A stretch of 64,000 nt of DNA, taken from positions 1 to 64,000 of the forward strand of contig JAKFWA010000040.1 of assembly GCA_021732995.1 (NCBI GenBank), given 5' to 3'. The notes beneath the pieces are model-generated. The model searched no databases. It worked only from the letters and a program-made list of their open reading frames with translations, and had not been told where the DNA came from. Of the stretch, positions 17,301 through 25,376 are shown piece after piece (position 1 is the stretch's first letter; every line of letters begins with the position of its first letter). The stretch is from Planctomycetaceae bacterium. GTDB lineage: Bacteria; Planctomycetota; Planctomycetia; Planctomycetales; Planctomycetaceae. The position numbers and the translations under genes are program-made.

Positions 17301-17575
17301 GCGACATGAACCACTACGCGACCGAAGAAGAAAACCGGCGTCTGGATAAGCTGGCTCTCGAAGCGTTTGATCGACTCGATGAAGACGCGTTGTTCAAGAC
17401 CTGCCGTGAGAATCACATCAGCATGTGTGGCATGTTGCCCGCAGTGATCGTGCTGAAGACCCTGAAGAAACTCGGTGGCGTCAGCGAATCCCGCGACATC
17501 GGCTACGCAACATCAGCCGCAGTTACCAAAGACTACAACAAGGTAGTCGGGTACGCGGGCCGGATTTTGAATTAG
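14303..17575 (+). CDS. AmmeMemoRadiSam single-chain fusion (radical SAM + AMMECR1 + Memo)
   Basis: This 1090-aa protein joins three components usually encoded by separate genes. Residues 1-~375 form a radical SAM enzyme with CNLGCKFC (C97, C101, C104), preceded by a Cys-rich start (CTLCPRECSL) and ending in a Cys-pair region. Residues ~434-612 are an AMMECR1 domain (FISLKRDKRLRSCMGSFG). Residues ~826-1090 are a Memo domain (REPAVAGRFYPGDADG; MVPHAGWLFSG; SSDMNHY). Residues ~613-825 are not clearly assigned and include DLSIAYEPVMQGS. The function of the AmmeMemoRadiSam system is not established. An internal SD and ATG at 15454-15466 mark the junction after the first domain. Confidence 0.88.
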   Translation: MLTQLPTVNDVAPADGLFPGRWWHANGDRVICTLCPRECSLKDGDRGFCFVRQNLGGEMMLTTYGRSTGFCIDPIEKKPLNHFLPGTSVLSFGTAGCNLGCKFCQNWDISKAREVERLSHRAMPDEIAHAAKSLGCASVAYTYNDPVIWAEYAIDTAKACRAAGVKSVAVTAGYITPEARGPFYEYMDAANVDLKAFTEEFYHKITYSHMQPVLDTLTWLKHETPVWFEITNLIIPDANDRPDELQQMCDWILNAVGDDVPVHFTAFHPDFRMTDRPNTPHETLVTAREIAIKTGLKYAYVGNVNDVARQSTYCPGCGKLVIERNWYELGVYALSGNRCEHCGTTVAGHFENRPGTWGRKRQPVDMRQFHIPRATTNHANLNLAGATMSTDGSSGKREVIDESALAWLANQQQPAAPAPVAKPAANEPPQRLPLSKEQRDGIFTASAEFVKAAVEQRAARIPDLEALGVASAAISGAFISLKRDKRLRSCMGSFGQTMPLLQTISDAAHRTATSDPRFPPIAANEVPFLDLEVWLLFAPERVNAVGLDRINEVKIGTHGLQIIRGNQRGLLLPGVATDNDWDSETFLNQVCIKAGLPPTAWKEPDTTLFRFEGNVTHGRLTNSDAEANAYTQPRWLLTAEQLEELRRTCEENVVALIRGATPMYYCGGVPDETINGISLTVTLPGSGQEIPQVRMSLRDPMPMQSSAFAMCEDLANSLRRRGFLNGKFRLDLSIAYEPVMQGSVDQPSLGGINPEWRCVMVAERGRTGWVYDQSKSPTELLQEAAENCRVLEPAYAQVTSLGFQSTRPREVYSAIPKPQRGPTNREPAVAGRFYPGDADGVHGSLGRMLAGDAPREACRAAMVPHAGWLFSGKLAADVLKRIELPKRIIIIGPKHTPHGSEWAVAPHHTWLLPGRNVSSDVELAQKLSERIQGLEMDATAHQQEHGIEVELPIIAKLSPESRVVGIVVGAANLSRCDQFAEGLASVIRELDEPPLLLISSDMNHYATEEENRRLDKLALEAFDRLDEDALFKTCRENHISMCGMLPAVIVLKTLKKLGGVSESRDIGYATSAAVTKDYNKVVGYAGRILN
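15454..15466 (+). promoter_or_regulatory. internal ribosome-binding site and start codon at a fusion junction
   Basis: AGGAG at 15454-15458 is followed, 5 nt later, by an in-frame ATG at 15464. This falls exactly in the linker between the radical SAM and AMMECR1 domains (residue 388 of the full protein). Translation from here would give a 703-aa AMMECR1-Memo protein, so the fusion may have arisen by loss of a stop codon between two genes and may still yield a separate second product. Confidence 0.5.
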
Positions 17576-17616
17576 CGTGGCGTCAACACAAAGAATGGAA
17601 CACTTTATTCGATTGT

Positions 17617-17676
17617 CCCCATTCGTTTGATACCCCATGGCAGAGCAGGGCGATGAGCAGCGACAAACGAATGGGG
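17617..17676. repeat. short inverted repeat, REP-like
   Basis: ccccattcgttt (17617-17628) and aaacgaatgggg (17665-17676) are perfect 12-bp inverted copies separated by 36 nt. The phrase gaatggggtcagacgaatg around the right arm resembles repeats that accompany REP-associated transposases. No transposase is present. It lies between the convergent ends of the fusion gene and the secreted-protein gene, so it might also act as a terminator, though no T-run follows. Confidence 0.5.
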
Positions 17677-17810
17677 TCAGACGAATGACGGACGAAAGAT
17701 TCGCACCCGTCATTTGACACACTGACTCGATGTCTACCGGATAGTGTTCGCTGCGATTCGAGCCATTTGGGATATCAGCGATCAGAGCAAGGCACAGGCT
17801 GGTCTCGAAC

Positions 17811-18845
17811 TCATTTGTTCGACTGCGGCGCGCCCTCAGGGCGAGTTGCCAGTTTCTTCAGGTACTGCTCGATCGCGTTGCGATAGTGTGGCGGCAGCTC
17901 GCGATCGATGAGGTTCTTGGCCTTCGCTTGTTCTTTGGGAGGCAGCGCACCCCAGCCGCTCTTGTTACCGATGTCGCGTTTGTCGACTTCGCCGGGAGCG
18001 GTTGAGCCTTTGACGCGACTGTCCTGGGCAGGTTGCTGAGCCTGCTGTGGCTGCTGGCCATTCCCACCACCACCACCGCCGCCTTTGGCCTGTTCTTCCA
18101 GCTTCTTGATGATCTCGTCGAGTCGCGAGACGATCTCTTCTTCAACCTTCTGCACACGCTCGCCGCCCCGGCCCTGGCCGAGTCGTCGCTCGACATCCGA
18201 CATCATCCGCGAAACTTCGTTGAGCGACTTTTCCTCAAGGCCTTCCAGATCCTTCTCCATTAATTCCGCCAGGCTGGAATAACGCACGGGCACGTCGGAC
18301 GTGTTGGACTTCAGCAGCTTGAGCGTCGCCAAGCCTTCTTTCTTCTTGAGCAGTCGATGTTCGGCGACGGCTTTGAAGAAGAAGTAGGAAGCCGGATCGA
18401 TGAGCTGGCTCACCTCGATCTTCTCGCTGACAGCGAGGGCTTCATCGAAGAAGCCACTTTGCGCATCAAACTTCATCACAAACGCACGCAGGTTCGTCGC
18501 GACGAAGGGTTCGAACTTATCAATCACCGCCAGTTCTGCATCTGGAGCGATCAGCGATCCGAACTGGCATCGATAAAGCAACTGCTTGGCGCCGGGGTCC
18601 ACCATCCCGAAGGTTTGAGCCGCTCGATCCAACAGATCATCGGCCGTGCGCGCCTCAGAGCTGATCGCCCATAGCTTGCCAACAGATTCAATGATCGCCT
18701 TGTCCTGCAAGCCCTGACCAGCCGCCCAATCCAACACCTTGGCCTTCACCGTATCCGCAGGCATCGGCGCATGCAGACGTTCTTCCGCAGCAACCGCGAA
18801 GGCGGAGCTGAGGCTGACGATCAGAGTAAAGATGAGAACTCGCAT
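17811..18845 (-). CDS. secreted hypothetical protein with planctomycete C-terminal signature
   Basis: A 344-aa protein with an N-terminal signal peptide (MRVLIFTLIVSLSSAFAVAA). A helical N-terminal body is followed by a coiled coil around residues 195-245 (VQKVEEEIVSRLDEIIKKLE), a Gly/Gln-rich linker (GGGGGGNGQQPQQAQQPAQ) and a C-terminal GWGALPPKEQAKAKNL / LPPHYRNAIEQYLKKLA block. That tail is the kind seen at the end of other planctomycete secreted proteins encoded with large coiled-coil partners. It probably works with the 600-aa coiled-coil protein upstream in the same operon. The molecular role is unknown. ATG 18845 is preceded by AGGCGAG. Confidence 0.75.
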   Translation of the reverse strand: MRVLIFTLIVSLSSAFAVAAEERLHAPMPADTVKAKVLDWAAGQGLQDKAIIESVGKLWAISSEARTADDLLDRAAQTFGMVDPGAKQLLYRCQFGSLIAPDAELAVIDKFEPFVATNLRAFVMKFDAQSGFFDEALAVSEKIEVSQLIDPASYFFFKAVAEHRLLKKKEGLATLKLLKSNTSDVPVRYSSLAELMEKDLEGLEEKSLNEVSRMMSDVERRLGQGRGGERVQKVEEEIVSRLDEIIKKLEEQAKGGGGGGGNGQQPQQAQQPAQDSRVKGSTAPGEVDKRDIGNKSGWGALPPKEQAKAKNLIDRELPPHYRNAIEQYLKKLATRPEGAPQSNK

Positions 18846-18876
18846 AAATAGCTCGCCTGAAGGGCAATGAGACGGT

Positions 18877-19264
18877 TTAGAGGAGGCTTCGACGAAGCAA
18901 TACGCGATTGTCTGCGTTCATGTTGAGCAGTCTGACAGTCGCACGTCCGGTGGGCGTGAGTCCTACGATCTCAGCATCGTCAACCATGAAGTGTTCGTCC
19001 TACGAATCCGTTCGAGGATTGAAGAGTCGCACCAGTAGTCCTGATTCAGGATCAAGGCTGCTGAGATTTGGTCCTTTATGAAAATTGCAGCGATCACAAG
19101 CTAATGCAAGGTTTGTTATGTCATCCACATTGGTTGGTTCGTGCTGTTGGGCGATGACGTGCTCCACGTGAAGTCTGTGCGGAATCGCAGCCTGGGGGCA
19201 GTCTGCAATACTCGCACCGGTCGCCCGCGCGCTTGCGGACCAGGTGGCGAATTGCCGCATTCAT
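18877..19264 (-). pseudogene. HNH endonuclease family gene, broken by a frameshift and a stop codon
   Basis: From ATG 19264 the minus strand encodes MNAAIRHLVRKRAG then DRCEYCRLP, an HNH zinc-pair start. A five-base G run (19194-19198; C run on the coding strand) shifts frame. Deleting one base restores QAAIPHRLHVEHVIAQQH and LALACDRCNFHKG, the HNH core. The frame then meets TAG at 19002-19000, yet the reading continues sensibly as DEHFMVDDAEIVGLTPTGRA to TAA at 18879-18877. A tryptophan (TGG to TAG) would fit the stop. Two independent lesions make a pseudogene likely; one sequencing error could explain the homopolymer but not both. Its start overlaps the 84-aa gene by ATGA. Confidence applies to the family and the lesions. 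Confidence 0.82.
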
Positions 19265-19515
19265 CGGCATGAGTTCCGAATTGCATCTCGAGCCTTCGAC
19301 TGAACGATCCCAATCAAATCAAGCTTCTCTATCCAATCCGCGTACTCTGAAGATTCGTCCGATGTCAGTTCGCCACGGTTCGCTTTCTCCGCCAGATCAT
19401 CGAGTCTCAATTGAGTTGCCGAATCAAGCTGAAAATCGACCAACTGCTGCGCAACCGCAGGCGAGATCTCGCGAACGGGACTGAGAAAGCGATCGAGTGT
19501 TGCAGTGGCAGTCAT
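19261..19515 (-). CDS. small conserved partner of the HNH gene (84 aa)
   Basis: The 84-aa acidic, helical product reads MTATATLDRFLSPVREI then SPAVAQQLVDFQLD, LRLDDLAEKANRGELTSDE and EYADWIEKLDLIGIVQSKAR. This arrangement is familiar from a small uncharacterised family often encoded directly before HNH endonuclease genes in planctomycetes and cyanobacteria. It overlaps the HNH start by 4 nt (ATGA), indicating translational coupling. The pair could be an antitoxin-nuclease or another two-gene module; function is not known. ATG 19515 is chosen over upstream in-frame starts because family similarity begins there and the extension would overlap the neighbouring gene. Confidence 0.7.
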   Translation of the reverse strand: MTATATLDRFLSPVREISPAVAQQLVDFQLDSATQLRLDDLAEKANRGELTSDESSEYADWIEKLDLIGIVQSKARDAIRNSCR

Positions 19516-19552
19516 GGCAACTCTTCTGAAATGCTGACGAATCCTGGTTGCA

Positions 19553-21355
19553 CTACTTGTTACGTCCGATGGCCAGATCGTACGTGGCTTGTTGAATTTT
19601 TGCCTGGCGGCGCGACAAGGTGCGGAGCTGGTCGAGGACTTCAGGTTCCTGCGATTGCTCACCTTCGATCAGTCGGCCCAGCTTCTTGGTGGTGCGATTG
19701 ATGCGAAGCTGCAGCGAACGCAGCATCTTCAGTTCCGAAAGAGCGTCGACCAACGGATCATCGCCCGGTTCCTGCTGCTGTTGTTGCTGCTGATCCTTCT
19801 GCTGGTCTTTGTCTTTCGACTTCTCGATCTCTTTCTGCAGCGCGTCGATCATCTCTTCGAGAGCTTCGATGACGTTCTGTTCGATCGTCTGAGTCAATTC
19901 GCCGACGTTGGCCTGATCGAGCCGTGCGACGATGGATTGCATGTCGTCGCGAATGGCTTCAGTGGCTTCCGGGAAGGCGACAGACGAACCCTCTTCCTTG
20001 AGCAGCACCAGTGCCTTCTGCACTTCCTGAACGATGGCGTCTTCGTTGCGGCTAAGCTGTCTCGCGCGGTCCTTGATGTCGTCCATCTTCGAGTTCTTGG
20101 CCAGCAGCACCGTGTCGTTATAGACCAGTAGTTGTAGCGCCAGCATCTTGCGGAAGCGGGCTTCCAGCGCCGTCAGCGTCAGCTTCTTTTCTTCTTCGCG
20201 TAGCTGGCGCAGGATCTCTTCAAACTTCTCTTTCGCCTGCAGCAGGCGCTTCAGGGCTTCGTCCTGACTGCGCGAGGCCTGATTGCGATCCTGCTTCTTC
20301 AGGTTCTCGATGGCCTTCTGCATTTCCTGGCGGGCTTCTTCCAGTTCCTGCTTGCCGGGAGTCTGTTGCTGATCCTGCTGTTGGCCTTCCTGAGGCTGTC
20401 CCTCTTGTGGTTGTCCTTGCTGAGGCTTTCCTTGTTGGGGTTGCCCCTGCTGAGGTTGTCCCTGCTGCGGGTTGCCCTCCGGCTTCTGGCCATCCGGAGA
20501 CTTCGGATCGCTGCCGTCCTGCGGCTCATTCATGTCCTTCTTCTGGATGCGACTCTTGTTCGAATCCGGCTTGGACGGGTCATCCTTTTTATCACCTGAC
20601 GGATCGCCACTCTTCCCGTTGGGTTTCTGTTCGCCGTTGGGAGTTTTGCCGTCTTCGTTCGGCTTGGCTCCGGATGGCTTACCGTTCTTGGCGTCTTCTT
20701 CGGCTCGCTTCTTGGCATCCTGAGCGGCAATCTTGTCGACGGTGGCCTGAGTCTCGTCGGATACGTTCTTCTGTTGTTCAGCCGCGCGATCCGGGCTGGC
20801 ACCGCGTTCGGTGGCGGCACGCACATCCTTCTCTTTGCCGATGAGCTTATTGACGTCCTTCAGCAAGGCTTCGACGCGTTTGCGTTCCGCTTCGATTTCA
20901 TCCATCCGGTTCTCGCTCTGCAGCAGGTCGAGCAGCACCAGCAGTGCCTTCTGCAAGGCTTCCTGGCGTTTGACGACATCACCCAGTGCGCGATCCTCTT
21001 TGGAGAGCAATTGCTCGATCATGCGCATCTGCGAGACGACGCGCTCTTCCTGACTCTTGCCGAGTGCGCGAAACAGTAGCTCCGCGCGGTCCGGGTCGGT
21101 CTTCCGCATTTGCTCAGCCATCTGCAGTAGCGTGGTCTGAAACCGCTCAAAGCGATTGCCAAGCGCCTGCTGAGAAACTCCGAGCGGCACTTCTTTGCCG
21201 GGTTCAGCGGTGGGTTGGCCGTCTGTGGACGCAGGCTGTGCTTTGACAGGCTCTGCCGGTTGCGGAGCTTCGGCGGCTTGAGCGGCAGTCGACATGACTG
21301 CGATCAGCACCAGCAGCATCCGAAAGAGTCCAAACGGCAGATGAGAGACTCGCAT
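19553..21355 (-). CDS. large secreted coiled-coil protein with Gln-rich repeats
   Basis: A 600-aa protein with a signal peptide (hydrophobic stretch [14 protein letters not shown], residues ~14-27). Long heptad-like helical regions (~50-190 and ~330-590) surround a Lys/Glu/Asp/Gly-rich middle and a Pro-Gln-Gly repeat tract. No enzymatic motif is visible. It is first in the minus-strand operon with the 84-aa/HNH cassette and the 344-aa secreted protein. Similar coiled-coil proteins occur in planctomycete clusters with BatA/VWA-type genes, but no such gene is in this window. A structural or scaffolding role at the envelope is inference. GGAG precedes ATG 21355. Confidence 0.75.
   Translation of the reverse strand: MRVSHLPFGLFRMLLVLIAVMSTAAQAAEAPQPAEPVKAQPASTDGQPTAEPGKEVPLGVSQQALGNRFERFQTTLLQMAEQMRKTDPDRAELLFRALGKSQEERVVSQMRMIEQLLSKEDRALGDVVKRQEALQKALLVLLDLLQSENRMDEIEAERKRVEALLKDVNKLIGKEKDVRAATERGASPDRAAEQQKNVSDETQATVDKIAAQDAKKRAEEDAKNGKPSGAKPNEDGKTPNGEQKPNGKSGDPSGDKKDDPSKPDSNKSRIQKKDMNEPQDGSDPKSPDGQKPEGNPQQGQPQQGQPQQGKPQQGQPQEGQPQEGQQQDQQQTPGKQELEEARQEMQKAIENLKKQDRNQASRSQDEALKRLLQAKEKFEEILRQLREEEKKLTLTALEARFRKMLALQLLVYNDTVLLAKNSKMDDIKDRARQLSRNEDAIVQEVQKALVLLKEEGSSVAFPEATEAIRDDMQSIVARLDQANVGELTQTIEQNVIEALEEMIDALQKEIEKSKDKDQQKDQQQQQQQEPGDDPLVDALSELKMLRSLQLRINRTTKKLGRLIEGEQSQEPEVLDQLRTLSRRQAKIQQATYDLAIGRNK
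20388..20474 (-). repeat. 15-bp tandem repeat encoding PQQGQ units
   Basis: About six consecutive 15-bp units encode [20 protein letters not shown] and further PQEGQ copies inside the 600-aa coiled-coil gene. Units differ mainly at third positions and Q/E/K swaps, so the array is old but potentially length-variable among strains. Confidence 0.75.
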
Positions 21356-21558
21356 TCGAGGATCTCCGTAAGCACGGCAGTATTGGCGAAACGTTTTCAG
21401 GCGTCTCCTATCCTACGGCTGAGCTTGCGCCGGTTCTACGTCATGTCGGCAGGAAACTGGCGAACAAGTGAGACCCACGTGCGATGGCGCAAACGCCTCC
21501 TCAACCTACACTCGACACCCCGAGGACACCGGCTGCAGGCCATTTCCGGAGAACCGAC

Positions 21559-22335
21559 ATGTCGGACTACAACGCCATCGAACTCATGATTTGCTCCGCC
21601 GCACGAGCTCTGCAGGACGGCGCGCTGGTCGCGGTAGGCACCGGAGTTCCCTGTGCGGCAGCTATGCTGGCCCAGAAAACGACGGCTCCGAATCTGACTT
21701 TGCTGTTCGAGGCGGGAGGCGTCGGCCCCCTGCTGCCGCGCATGCCGATCAGCGTCGGCGACTCCCGGACGTTTTACCGCGGACTGATGGCCACCAGCAT
21801 GGCCGACATCATGGAGACGTGCCAGCGGGGCCTGGTCGACTATGTGTTCCTCGGCGGTGCACAGATCGACCCCTACGGAAATCTCAATTCCACGCTGATT
21901 GGCGGAGATTACGTTCATCCGAAAGTCCGTTTACCGGGCAGCGGCGGAGCGAACGATCTCGGCTCCTTCTGCTGGAAGACTCTCGTCATTACCCCGCACA
22001 TCAAACGCCGCTTTGTCGAGAAGCTCGATTTCCTGACGACCCCCGGATACCTGACGGGCCCGGGTGCTCGCGAGGCCGCCGGGCTGCCGCGCGGATCCGG
22101 TCCATTCAAGGTCATCACCAGTCTCGCCGTTCTGGGCTTCGACGACGAAACCAAACGCATGCAGATTGAGTCCGTGCATCCGGGCGTCACCATTCAGCAA
22201 GTGCGCGACAACACCGGCTTTGAGTTACTCACCCGCGACCCGGTTGAGCAAACCCCGGATCCAGATCCTGAGGCGCTTCGCATCCTGAGGCAGGAAGTCG
22301 ACCCGCTACGGTACATCATTGGTCGTGCGAGTTGA
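21559..22335 (+). CDS. CoA-transferase beta subunit, glutaconate CoA-transferase B-like
   Basis: A 258-aa protein of the class I CoA-transferase family, beta-subunit type. LLFEAGGVGPLLPRMPISVG (from about residue 50) contains the glutamate expected to form the covalent glutamyl-CoA intermediate, and VFLGGAQIDPYGNLNSTLIG is the typical Gly-rich substrate block. The enzyme would move CoA between acyl groups. An alpha subunit is not next to it, so it either pairs with one encoded elsewhere or acts differently. ATG 21559 follows GGAG (21548-21551); the in-frame ATG at 21484 has no family homology after it. It is divergent from the coiled-coil operon. Confidence 0.8.
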   Translation: MSDYNAIELMICSAARALQDGALVAVGTGVPCAAAMLAQKTTAPNLTLLFEAGGVGPLLPRMPISVGDSRTFYRGLMATSMADIMETCQRGLVDYVFLGGAQIDPYGNLNSTLIGGDYVHPKVRLPGSGGANDLGSFCWKTLVITPHIKRRFVEKLDFLTTPGYLTGPGAREAAGLPRGSGPFKVITSLAVLGFDDETKRMQIESVHPGVTIQQVRDNTGFELLTRDPVEQTPDPDPEALRILRQEVDPLRYIIGRAS

Positions 22336-22489
22336 CGCAAGCGGACGTTCAAAATCACCCGTTGGTGGGTGCAACTTCCAAGCGTCTTGTATAAGACCGC
22401 ATTGCGAATCTCACTGAGGTCCGTTTTCGAACTCTCGCTGCAGAGCGGCGGACCTGTCACTTCATTGGCACCTGAAGACCAGAATCATC

Positions 22490-23752
22490 ATGCGAAGACT
22501 GTTGCCTGCGTTTTGGCTGATGTTGTCAGGAATGTGTGCGGCCGCGGACTTTCCTCCGGTCAGCCAGTTGAAGTCACAAGCCGAGCTGCCTGATCCGCTC
22601 GTCATGTTCGACGGCAAGAAGGTGACCACCAAAGAACAGTGGGAGCAGGAACGTCGGCCCGAGTTGAAGGCACTCTTTCAGCACTACATGTACGGCTACC
22701 TGCCCGCTCCGGCTCCCGTGACGGCGAAGGTTGAATCCGAGAAGTCAGATATCCTCAAAGGCAAAGCGACCATGCGCGACGTCACGTTGCGATTTGGTCC
22801 GGCTGGAACACCGCCGGTCGGCGTGCTGGTCGTCATGCCGAATCAGCGCGAAGCCGGTCAAAAAATCCCGATGTGGGTCGGCATCAACTTCTGCGGCAAT
22901 CATGCCGTGCTGGATGAGAAGTCCATCTCGCTGCCTAAAAGCTGGATGCCGAAGAGCTGCGCTGGCTGCGTCGACAATCAGGCGACCGATGCGGGACGCG
23001 GCACGCAAGCCGCGAACTGGAACATCGAGATGATCATCGACCGCGGTTACGGCATCGCCCTCTTCTATTACGGCGACGTGGACCCCGATCGACCGGACTT
23101 CTCAGACGGCGTGCATCCGTTCTTCCTGAAGCCCGGCCAGAAGGAACTTGGCAAGCACGACTGGGGTTCGATCGCCGCCTGGGCGTACGGCACTCACCGA
23201 GTCATCGACTACGTGCTCACCGACCCGGCGGTTGATCCCAAACGGATCGCCGTCGTAGGCCATTCCCGGCTGGGCAAGACGGCTCTGCTGGCGGCGGCTC
23301 TCGATGAACGCGTCGCACTGGTCATTCCGCATCAGGCGGGTTGTGGAGGGACTGCCCCCAGTCGCGGCAAGATCGGCGAGCCGGTGAAGCGGATCAACGA
23401 TGTCTTCCCGCACTGGTTCAACGACACCTTCCCCGAGTTCAACGAGCAGACTGACAAGCTGCCGTTTGACCAGAATTGCCTGGTCGCCCTGTGCGCCCCC
23501 CGCCCTGTCCTGCTTTCTAACGCGGTTGAGGATTCTTGGGCTAATCCGAACGGCCAGTTCGACGTATTGAAGAGCGCTGATCCGGTCTATCGCTTCTTGG
23601 AAGCGGAAGGGCTGGAGGCGAAGGACTTTCCGGAAACTGGCAAGCTCGTGAACAGTCGCTTAGGCTACTACATCCGCGAGGGAAAACACTCGATGATCAC
23701 CGAGGACTGGCGCGTGTTCCTCGATTTTGCAGACAAACAGTTCGGGAAGTAA
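22490..23752 (+). CDS. CE15-like glucuronoyl/acetyl esterase, secreted
   Basis: A 420-aa alpha/beta hydrolase with a signal peptide (LLPAFWLMLSGMCAAA). IAVVGHSRLGKTALLAAALD carries the nucleophile S259 in the GxSRxGK form typical of bacterial CE15 glucuronoyl esterases; H400 in EGKHSM is the probable catalytic histidine. MFDGKKVTTKEQWEQERRPE and FQHYMYGYLP are the conserved planctomycete-type N-terminal blocks. CE15 enzymes cut ester bonds between glucuronate in xylan and lignin alcohols, but several bacterial members have other or unknown substrates, so polysaccharide ester hydrolysis is the safe reading. It stands alone before the kinase gene. Confidence 0.8.
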   Translation: MRRLLPAFWLMLSGMCAAADFPPVSQLKSQAELPDPLVMFDGKKVTTKEQWEQERRPELKALFQHYMYGYLPAPAPVTAKVESEKSDILKGKATMRDVTLRFGPAGTPPVGVLVVMPNQREAGQKIPMWVGINFCGNHAVLDEKSISLPKSWMPKSCAGCVDNQATDAGRGTQAANWNIEMIIDRGYGIALFYYGDVDPDRPDFSDGVHPFFLKPGQKELGKHDWGSIAAWAYGTHRVIDYVLTDPAVDPKRIAVVGHSRLGKTALLAAALDERVALVIPHQAGCGGTAPSRGKIGEPVKRINDVFPHWFNDTFPEFNEQTDKLPFDQNCLVALCAPRPVLLSNAVEDSWANPNGQFDVLKSADPVYRFLEAEGLEAKDFPETGKLVNSRLGYYIREGKHSMITEDWRVFLDFADKQFGK

Positions 23753-23845
23753 CGTCTTCGCGTCTGCCAAACGGACATTCAGGAACCTGTAAGTGCAGTT
23801 TTGCGTCTTACCGGCGGACTGGAGAGTTCCTTTAAGGTAGATGTG

Positions 23846-25309
23846 ATGCCGGTGACACAACGACGTGTTCAGAGAAGCAAGATGAGTTCATCCGAGACAG
23901 GATCGTCAGGCTCCGGCAAGCGGGAAGCTGCGCATCGCGGTTTCAAGCGGTTTGGCCGGTACGTGGACGGATCTCTGCTCGGACAGGGTGGCATGGGAGC
24001 CGTCTACAAGGCTCGCGACGAAGAACTGGACCGCTTGGTCGCGATCAAGATTCTGCAGCCGGACAAGGCCAAGAACCCGCAACTCATCAAGCGATTTAAA
24101 TCGGAAGGCAAGGCTGCCGCGCAGTTGGACCATCCGAACATCGTCCGCGTGTACGACCGTGGCGAAATCGACGGACACCTCTTCATTGCGATGGAATTTG
24201 TCGAGGGTATCGACGGCGCCGAGCTGGTTATCGAACGCGGTCCGCTCTCTGCCGAGAAGTCGCTGGACATCATCAAGCAAGTGGTCGCCGCTCTGGCTCA
24301 TGCCTACGAACGACACATTGTTCATCGGGACATCAAGCCCTCGAATCTGCTCATCAACAAGAAGACCGGCGTCACGAAGCTGGCCGACATGGGCTTGGCG
24401 CGTTCACTGGACGAAGAAGAGTGCGCCAGCATCACCCGTGCTGGCACCACTGTGGGGACTGTGGACTACATGTCCCCCGAGCAGGCTCGTGACAGCAAGC
24501 TGGCCGACTTCCGCAGCGACATCTATTCGCTGGGAGCAACCTGGTATTTCTTGCTCGTTGGAAAGCCGCCGTTCACCGATGGCGACCTGCTCAACAAGCT
24601 CAACGCGCATGCCCACGCGGATCGTCCCGATCCACGCAAAGTCAATTCCGACATTTCACCGTCGCTGGTCGCCATTCTGCACCGCATGATGGAGATCAAG
24701 CCCGAACATCGCTTTCAGACACCGGATGAACTGATCGACGCGTTGGAACGAGTGAACCCGGAAGAGCGCGAGATCAACATGAACGTGATCGCCTCTCTTG
24801 AAGAAGACTCCCAGGACGATCCCGCGCCCCGAAAGCGTTCGACGAAGCGTTCAGCCGCAGCGGCCGACGACGAATCCGAATTTGTTTTGAAGACATCTCC
24901 TAAAGCTAAAAAGAGCGCGAGCGCCAGTCGTTCCGAAAAGCCTGAGCCGAAAGCGCCGGAACGTCCCGCACCGAAGCGCGGCGAGCGTCCGCGTGCGAAA
25001 GACGCTGAGACTATGGCCGATCGCAGCGCCAAGACGCGTACGGTGCCGGCGTCACGCGACGAAGATGACTCACCGACCTTGGCGCGCCGCAGCCATCGTC
25101 AGCTCAATGTTGAGTTCGACAAGACCAAACTCATCATGATCGTGGCTGCAATTGTGGTTGGCTTGTTCGGAGTTCAGTTAGCAATGTCGACTCTGAAGTC
25201 CACCCAAGCCAGCTTGAATAGCCCGAGTCCGTCATTGCTGATCCCCAGGGTTGAGGCCGCTCCGGTCGAGCCCATTCGCACCAATCGGCCTCAGAAGACA
25301 TCCGAGTAG
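23846..25309 (+). CDS. Hanks-type Ser/Thr protein kinase with C-terminal membrane anchor
   Basis: The 487-aa product has a kinase domain at residues ~33-305: Gly-rich loop LGQGGMGAVYKAR, ATP-binding K68, catalytic HRDIKPSN (H160-R161-D162), and DMG (D181) in place of DFG, common in bacterial kinases. The APE region reads MSPEQARD. A Lys/Ser/Pro-rich linker follows, then one transmembrane helix at ~429-448 (LIMIVAAIVVGLFGVQLAM) and a short outer tail without a sensor domain. The kinase probably faces the cytoplasm and phosphorylates unknown partners. ATG 23846 follows TAAGGT; ATG 23882 is a possible alternative start. Confidence 0.93.
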   Translation: MPVTQRRVQRSKMSSSETGSSGSGKREAAHRGFKRFGRYVDGSLLGQGGMGAVYKARDEELDRLVAIKILQPDKAKNPQLIKRFKSEGKAAAQLDHPNIVRVYDRGEIDGHLFIAMEFVEGIDGAELVIERGPLSAEKSLDIIKQVVAALAHAYERHIVHRDIKPSNLLINKKTGVTKLADMGLARSLDEEECASITRAGTTVGTVDYMSPEQARDSKLADFRSDIYSLGATWYFLLVGKPPFTDGDLLNKLNAHAHADRPDPRKVNSDISPSLVAILHRMMEIKPEHRFQTPDELIDALERVNPEEREINMNVIASLEEDSQDDPAPRKRSTKRSAAAADDESEFVLKTSPKAKKSASASRSEKPEPKAPERPAPKRGERPRAKDAETMADRSAKTRTVPASRDEDDSPTLARRSHRQLNVEFDKTKLIMIVAAIVVGLFGVQLAMSTLKSTQASLNSPSPSLLIPRVEAAPVEPIRTNRPQKTSE

Positions 25310-25376
25310 TGTGAAGGAATGGAATCGCCGAAGGCTGTTGCCCCTTGGCATTCAGCCTTTTCCAACGTGGCAGTTT

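Noticed and set aside
19116-19313. Separate 65-codon minus-strand frame at the HNH locus
   Set aside because: Its sequence is an out-of-frame reading of the HNH pseudogene and its small partner; the frameshift reconstruction explains the region better.
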